From Jeotgalibacillus sp. S-D1 (GTDB lineage Bacteria; Bacillota; Bacilli; Bacillales; Jeotgalibacillaceae): a stretch of DNA of 64,000 nucleotides. The notes beneath the pieces were generated by a model. The model had not been told where the DNA came from and searched no databases. It saw nothing but the letters and a program-made list of their open reading frames with translations. Shown in pieces: positions 60,069 to 64,000 of this stretch. The position numbers were made by a program, and so were the translations under genes. Numbering within the stretch: the first letter of the stretch is position 1; each line of letters begins with the position of its first letter. Location: positions 992,001-1,056,000 of the forward strand of contig NZ_SMZR01000001.1 of assembly GCF_004358665.1 (NCBI RefSeq). The letters run 5' to 3'.

Positions 60069-60515
60069 TTATGCGGAGCAAGAACAGCCGCCGCCTGATC
60101 CACAACCCCCGCTGCACCCTGAGCCTGAGTCGAAAAATGCATTACCAGTTGGTATCTTCACATTTTGTGAAACAGCATACCCCACCAGCTTACTAACTTC
60201 ATCAAGCAGTGCCTGCAGGTTATTTTCAGCCACCCTAAATTGGGCCACCTTCACATCCATATCCATTTCCCGTTTTGTTTCCCTGATCTCTTTCATGACT
60301 CTAGAATAATCAGGATGATATCGACCAAAACGCTGAACTTCTTCGTATAATTCTTTTAGTTTAACAAATCGATGTATTTTATCCATCGCCTCGTTTGACG
60401 ATTTTAATTCGTTGTGTTTGTTTAAATAATCTATGGTAATGTCTGATTGCATAATCATTTCTGTTAATTCATCTGCAGTATCCAGCAGTTCCATCCGTTC
60501 TATGGTAGCTAACAT
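60069..60515 (-). CDS. ylbF: YlbF/RicF, regulator of RNase Y
   Basis: 148-aa subunit of the Ric (YlbF-YmcA-YaaT) complex, which helps RNase Y mature operon mRNAs and affects biofilm, competence and sporulation. The helical YlbF core spans about residues 10-115. A glycine-rich tail holds Cys134, Cys138, Cys144 and Cys146, the ligands expected for the [4Fe-4S] clusters of the complex. The ATG at 60515 has GGAGG seven bases upstream. YmcA and YaaT are not encoded here. Confidence 0.92.
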   Translation of the reverse strand: MLATIERMELLDTADELTEMIMQSDITIDYLNKHNELKSSNEAMDKIHRFVKLKELYEEVQRFGRYHPDYSRVMKEIRETKREMDMDVKVAQFRVAENNLQALLDEVSKLVGYAVSQNVKIPTGNAFFDSGSGCSGGCGSGGGCSCSA

Positions 60516-60575
60516 AATTGCACCTCCGTGAATGTATTCTATCACGAAAGGCTTAAAGATAAAAATAATTCTTAT

Positions 60576-60947
60576 TTATTTCCAGTAAGTCATGTAGGAC
60601 TCGTTTTTTGTTGTGCCCTGATTTCGTTTATTCTGAGTGGATTGAAATTGCGAAAGCAGGCCAGAGACCATTTCAAGGGCATCCTTGCATTGTTCAACAT
60701 ACTGTTCGATCTGGTCGTCATCAAGAGACTGTAATTTGTTTTTGATTGTTTTAATCCATTGAGTTGAGGAAGACCCAGATTCATCTTTCGCATCATTGAC
60801 CCATCTCTTGTCATCTTCACCAAACAAATACCATTCTTCAAAAAGTTCCTGCCAGGTACTTTCCTTTTTTCTCACCTTTTGAATGATGTGAGGATTTTTT
60901 AACAAAAACGATTTGAATTCCTGTAACCGCTGTTCACGATCCTCCAT
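60576..60947 (-). CDS. ylbD: YlbD family spore coat protein
   Basis: 123-aa hydrophilic, acidic protein with the YlbD pattern LQEFKSFLLKNPHIIQKVRK...WQELFEEWYLFGEDD. YlbD is annotated as a putative coat protein in B. subtilis. The C-terminus is Gln/Asn-rich (QFQSTQNKRNQGTTKN). The ATG at 60947 is chosen over an upstream in-frame ATG 17 codons earlier because AGAG lies before it and the family starts here. Lies upstream of ylbF; ylbE, usually between them, is missing. Confidence 0.88.
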   Translation of the reverse strand: MEDREQRLQEFKSFLLKNPHIIQKVRKKESTWQELFEEWYLFGEDDKRWVNDAKDESGSSSTQWIKTIKNKLQSLDDDQIEQYVEQCKDALEMVSGLLSQFQSTQNKRNQGTTKNESYMTYWK

Positions 60948-61068
60948 TTTAATCTCTCCCTTTACTTCCAATATGTTTTTCCCATCATTAACAGGCAATG
61001 TTTCGTGTCACACCTATGCTTTATGATATGATAATAATCACGTATTGGTTAAGGAGGATCACGGTGAA

Positions 61069-61554
61069 ATGAAAGAAGAAATACGTTCATTAACCGAGGA
61101 ATTGTTTGAGCATGGCGCTGAGGACGATTTGGCTGTATTGCATCAAATTCTGACCGGGTTAAACGATAAAAATAAAGGTAAATACAGCTCTTATGTTGGA
61201 GCCCTTTTGAACATGCAAAAAGAATGTACTGCTTCAACTTGTACAGTAACAGTTCCAATATCAAAAACCCTGTTTAATTCTTTAGGGATTGTTCATGGCG
61301 GCATGACTGCTACGGTAATTGACAGTGCAATGGGAACATTAGCTAACCTTTTGGCACCTGAAGGCTTTGGAGCCGTAACCAGTCAACTTAATATACATTA
61401 TATTCACCCTGTGAATGGAGAGAATATGACGGCTGCGGCTCAGATTCTTCACCAGGGACGCAATACAATGGTAGTAGAAGGCTACGTCTTAAATGCGGCA
61501 GGCAAACGCGTTGCACATGCCACAGGGTCATTTTATCTTATTGAAAAGAATTAA
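61069..61554 (+). CDS. PaaI-family hotdog thioesterase
   Basis: 161-aa single hotdog domain acyl-CoA thioesterase. The helix and catalytic region LGIVHGGMTATVIDSAMGTLANLL (HGG followed by the conserved Asp) is the PaaI signature. The ATG at 61069 follows AAGGAGG at ten bases. It may recycle CoA from stalled acyl-CoA intermediates; substrate unknown. Converges on ylbC. Confidence 0.92.
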   Translation: MKEEIRSLTEELFEHGAEDDLAVLHQILTGLNDKNKGKYSSYVGALLNMQKECTASTCTVTVPISKTLFNSLGIVHGGMTATVIDSAMGTLANLLAPEGFGAVTSQLNIHYIHPVNGENMTAAAQILHQGRNTMVVEGYVLNAAGKRVAHATGSFYLIEKN

Positions 61555-61562
61555 CATAAAGT

Positions 61563-61597
61563 GAAAACGCATCAGCTATTGAGCTGATGCGTTTTCG
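61563..61597. terminator. Bidirectional terminator between the thioesterase gene and ylbC
   Basis: AAAACGCATCAGCT, short loop, complement, with flanking A/T tracts. It overlaps the 3' end of ylbC. Confidence 0.9.
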
Positions 61598-62667
61598 TTT
61601 ACGGATGATTCAGACTTGGTATTCTTTATAAAATCCTGTGTGAAATATAATTGATAGACCCCTACCCCCAAATGAGTGAATTCTTCTTTTAATAAAGTTT
61701 CCCGGTGAACGCTTGAATTCATCCATGCATGCATGACAGCAAATGAGTGATGATAGTTGGATGCTATATTTTCAGATGCCTCTTGAAAGCTTATCCCCAT
61801 TTCAGTCAGCCGGTCGGCTAATGTTCCTTCTGTGGGTGACTCATTGGCAAAAAAAGAATCTTCATACATGTTTTCGCTATGCCCTCTTGCTACCTTTGCA
61901 ACGTCTTCTTCCCAGTTCATTTCATTTAAGCCTCTTTGTGTCCGCAAGACATTTGTCATGTCAAAAATCTGCTGTTCATTTGCAGCATCTATCTCCCTTT
62001 GATAATCCTCTTTTAAATCAAGCGGTGGCAATTCTCCTCTGTATACTAATTCGTATGGCCTTTGCTCAATTAGAGTTTCCTTATCCAAATAATAGATGCC
62101 AAGAACTTTTCCCGTAAACTCATCAACTAAAATTTGGGCAAAAATATCACCAAAAGGAATCAGCAATCGTGTTTGGAGATCTTGTTCACTTAATTCAAAT
62201 TGATAAACATTGTCATTGTTCTCAACAACTATTTCACTGTTAATCATAGAAAAGCGATATATTTCATCGATGGGCTGTCCAATATAATATGGAGAAACAT
62301 CCAAGCCTTCTCCGAAAGCAAAAATACCACGCACTACCCCGTTTTTTAGAGCTACCTGCATATACCCTTCAGGTCCCCTGTTATATATCATCCAATCCAG
62401 TTTAAATTGTCCTGGATCAATTCTGTCAGGTTCACCCCAATCACCGGTAAATGACTCCGCTGATTTACCAATATAAATAGAGAGCCCGGACTTTGGACGC
62501 GTTAAACCATCCGATATTTCAGGCGGGGTATTTGATTTTGAATCCTGGCGAGATAAATCACTAAATTCATTATCAAGTATTTCATTTTCCTGAATGGAAG
62601 GGCCACTGTAAAAGCCGATTAGAAAAATGGTGACAAGCACCACCATTATTCTTAAAAATACTTTCAT
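61576..62667 (-). CDS. ylbC: CAP-domain secreted or membrane-anchored protein YlbC
   Basis: 363-aa protein with a signal/anchor helix at residues 3-18, a CAP-associated N-terminal domain (GLSIYIGKSAESFTGDWGEPDRID) and a C-terminal CAP (SCP/PR1) domain with HSENMY, EASENIASNYH and HRETLL. The start ATG at 62667 has GAGGAGGG upstream. CAP proteins of Bacillus act outside the cell, and their role in sporulating species is not settled. Transcribed from a promoter that contains an 18-bp palindrome. Confidence 0.92.
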   Translation of the reverse strand: MKVFLRIMVVLVTIFLIGFYSGPSIQENEILDNEFSDLSRQDSKSNTPPEISDGLTRPKSGLSIYIGKSAESFTGDWGEPDRIDPGQFKLDWMIYNRGPEGYMQVALKNGVVRGIFAFGEGLDVSPYYIGQPIDEIYRFSMINSEIVVENNDNVYQFELSEQDLQTRLLIPFGDIFAQILVDEFTGKVLGIYYLDKETLIEQRPYELVYRGELPPLDLKEDYQREIDAANEQQIFDMTNVLRTQRGLNEMNWEEDVAKVARGHSENMYEDSFFANESPTEGTLADRLTEMGISFQEASENIASNYHHSFAVMHAWMNSSVHRETLLKEEFTHLGVGVYQLYFTQDFIKNTKSESSVNENASAQ

Positions 62668-62699
62668 ATTTGACCCTCCTCTCTTTATTTTCTTTCTTT

Positions 62700-62728
62700 T
62701 AATTATACACATGTGTATAAAGTCTGTG
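62700..62728 (-). promoter_or_regulatory. ylbC promoter with 18-bp perfect palindrome
   Basis: Minus strand TACACA, 17 bases, TATAAT, with the palindrome TTATACACATGTGTATAA (62703-62720) running across the spacer and into the -10 hexamer. A symmetric site here would be a natural operator for a dimeric repressor. Confidence 0.6.
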
Positions 62729-62874
62729 TAGGGTGACGTTATTTCATGATTTAGCCACAAATAAATTCAATTAAACGGCTGACGTAATTGCAACTTCTAT
62801 TTTTTTCGACTATTATTAATCAAGAGACGTTTATAATTAAATTAAGTCTGGAATTATAGGAGGGAGTTATTCAA

Positions 62875-63234
62875 ATGCGCTTTGAAAATACAGGCATTGA
62901 AACACTGCTAATCGAACTAGATCGTTTAGATGAAATCATGAAAGAACATGGATTGATTCGTGCCGGTCAGTGGGACTGGGAACGAGTTACATATGATCGG
63001 AAGTTTGAAATTCGTGAAGGTACATTCTATCTTCGAATCTTTGGCTATACTGAAGATGGAGATATTGGCAGCCATGACGCTGACGTTAAACTTTTAACAC
63101 CGTTACTGGGCAAGCATTATTACCCGCATGGTGTGGAATATGGCGAAGGTGAAGAATTTCCTGAACATCTAGTACAAACTTGTGAAAAGCTTTTAGTAGC
63201 TCTGCACGAAGAGCTTTCTGTAATTAGTGAATAA
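62875..63234 (+). CDS. YugN-like family protein
   Basis: 119-aa acidic, soluble protein matching the YugN family (MRFENTGIETLLIELDRLDEIMKEHGLIRAGQWDWERVTYDRKF). Function unknown. ATG start with AGGAGGG ten bases upstream. In B. subtilis yugN lies elsewhere, so its place at the end of the ylb block is a rearrangement relative to that genome. Confidence 0.85.
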   Translation: MRFENTGIETLLIELDRLDEIMKEHGLIRAGQWDWERVTYDRKFEIREGTFYLRIFGYTEDGDIGSHDADVKLLTPLLGKHYYPHGVEYGEGEEFPEHLVQTCEKLLVALHEELSVISE

Positions 63235-63241
63235 GAATCAT

Positions 63242-63271
63242 TAAAGGAGCCATTCATCATGGCTCTTTTAT
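63242..63271 (+). terminator. Terminator after the yugN-like gene
   Basis: AAAGGAGCCAT, loop TCATC, ATGGCTCTTTT on the plus strand, eight bases beyond the stop codon. Confidence 0.85.
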
Positions 63272-63326
63272 TGTACAGTTGTTCTATTTTCCACTGACAA
63301 GACTACTGTTCGAAAGGAGCCCTACA

Positions 63327-64000
63327 TTGTCCAAAGTGCTTACTAAGCGTAATGGCATTATCTTAGCCATGATCGTCTTAGCGATCTTAATCATTTATTT
63401 TATATTACCCGTGTCAGTTCCTCTAATTATGGCTCTAATTACTGCACTTATCCTGGAGCCGATCGTCAAGCTGGTTCAAAACCGCGTCAAAATTAAGCGG
63501 CAGCTTTCTGTCGCAGCTGTGTTTATTTTATTTATCGCATCCATCAGTTTTCTGCTTTATTTCTCCATTACAAGGCTCGTTGGCCAAGCAATACAATTCG
63601 TGGAGAATCTTCCCGATTACGTAAATGAACTCTCTGACTGGTGGACCGGTGTAGAAGCTAGAATGACCAGTGCTTTCGCTCAAGTGCCGGCAGAAGTTTT
63701 GTCAGAGATTAGTGCTGAAATGCAAAAATTCCTTACTGATTTTCGAACGGGTATTACAGGATATATTAATGTTGAAACAGTTACAAGCATTGTAACGAAT
63801 ATCCCTGATTATTTGGTAAGTTTTATTGTCTATTTAATCGCTCTATTCCTTATAATGATCGATCTGCCCCGAATTCGCTCAAGCATTTACAGCCATTTAA
63901 AAGAGAGAACAGCTGAAAAAGTGCGTTTTATGACTGCAAGACTGTCAAAAGTAATTTGGGGGTTTGCAAAAGCTCAATTTTTAGTAAGCTTATTAATCTT
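63327..64000 (+). CDS. ytvI: YtvI-like sporulation membrane protein (AI-2E transporter family), 5' part
   Basis: The gene runs off the end of the window; 224 codons are present. TTG start with AAAGGAG seven bases upstream. Hydrophobic segments begin at about residues 10 and 55, and a soluble amphipathic stretch (about 75-140) precedes further helices, the layout of the AI-2E exporter superfamily. The resemblance is to B. subtilis YtvI, a sporulation membrane protein, but other AI-2E relatives cannot be excluded without the rest. Confidence 0.75.
   Translation, partial: MSKVLTKRNGIILAMIVLAILIIYFILPVSVPLIMALITALILEPIVKLVQNRVKIKRQLSVAAVFILFIASISFLLYFSITRLVGQAIQFVENLPDYVNELSDWWTGVEARMTSAFAQVPAEVLSEISAEMQKFLTDFRTGITGYINVETVTSIVTNIPDYLVSFIVYLIALFLIMIDLPRIRSSIYSHLKERTAEKVRFMTARLSKVIWGFAKAQFLVSLLI

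Noticed and set aside
62812-62837. TTCGAC 21 bases before TATAAT upstream of the yugN-like gene, similar in layout to the spoIIG promoter
   Set aside because: Only one half of a 0A-like box is present, no second box was seen, and there is no sporulation context for yugN; likely chance in AT-rich DNA.

Overview
The window is a stretch of chromosome from an endospore-forming member of the Bacillales, most probably Bacillaceae or a close relative. The evidence is a B. subtilis-like gene order (pyr operon, lspA-ileS, divIVA-ylm, sigG-sigE-spoIIGA, ftsZ-ftsA, the mur/dcw cluster, mraZ, bshC, then the ylb block), the sporulation genes (sigE, sigG, spoIIGA, spoVD, spoVE, ylbJ, gerR, ylbD), a bacillithiol gene (bshC) and a DAP-type MurE. 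The genus cannot be fixed from the sequence. Nearly everything up to 48.2 kb is read from the minus strand, so the window is inverted relative to the usual B. subtilis map.

Layout. 1-534: 3' end of rqcH on the plus strand. 583-12345: the complete pyrimidine operon pyrR-pyrP-pyrB-pyrC-carA-carB-pyrK-pyrD-pyrF-pyrE, with a near-consensus sigma-A promoter and three PyrR-binding attenuators, ahead of pyrR, pyrP and pyrB. 12342-16970: rluD-family gene, lspA, and ileS behind an isoleucine T-box. 16968-21040: divIVA, ylmH, ylmG, sepF, ylmE, ylmD, ylmC. 21104-23592: sigG, sigE, spoIIGA. 23743-28214: ftsZ, ftsA, sbp, ylxX, ylxW. 28195-41670: divIB, murB, spoVE, murD, mraY, murE, spoVD, pbpB, ftsL, rsmH, mraZ. 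MurG, normally between spoVE and murB, is not there. 41924-44915: bshC, a DUF3397 gene and panE. 45047-48251: a three-gene biotin-dependent acyl-CoA carboxylase operon under a probable CcpA site. 48477-62667: the ylb block (ylbP, gerR, an enoyl-CoA hydratase-like gene, rpmF, yceD, tmcAL, ylbL, ylbK, ylbJ, coaD, rsmD, small unknown genes, ylbG, a phosphodiesterase, ylbF, ylbD, a thioesterase, ylbC). 62875-64000: yugN-like and the start of a ytvI-like gene.

How it works together. The first third makes UMP and reports pyrimidine status through PyrR. The middle makes lipid II, the septal transpeptidases and the FtsZ ring, and carries the switch from vegetative division to the mother-cell and forespore programmes. 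The last third mixes coenzyme A metabolism, fatty acyl-CoA carboxylation, RNA modification and sporulation genes.

No phage, insertion sequence, CRISPR array, tRNA or rRNA was seen, and I found no credible undescribed multi-gene system. The most informative observations are regulatory: a long-spacer spoIIG promoter with Spo0A-like boxes, 10-nt-spaced MraZ boxes, a cre site over the carboxylase promoter, palindromic operators in the yceD-rpmF and ylbC promoters, and terminators placed inside the division cluster. The clearest gene-content oddities are the missing murG, an acyl-CoA decarboxylase-like enoyl-CoA hydratase homologue, and a small protein with a CCGNxCxxC tail.
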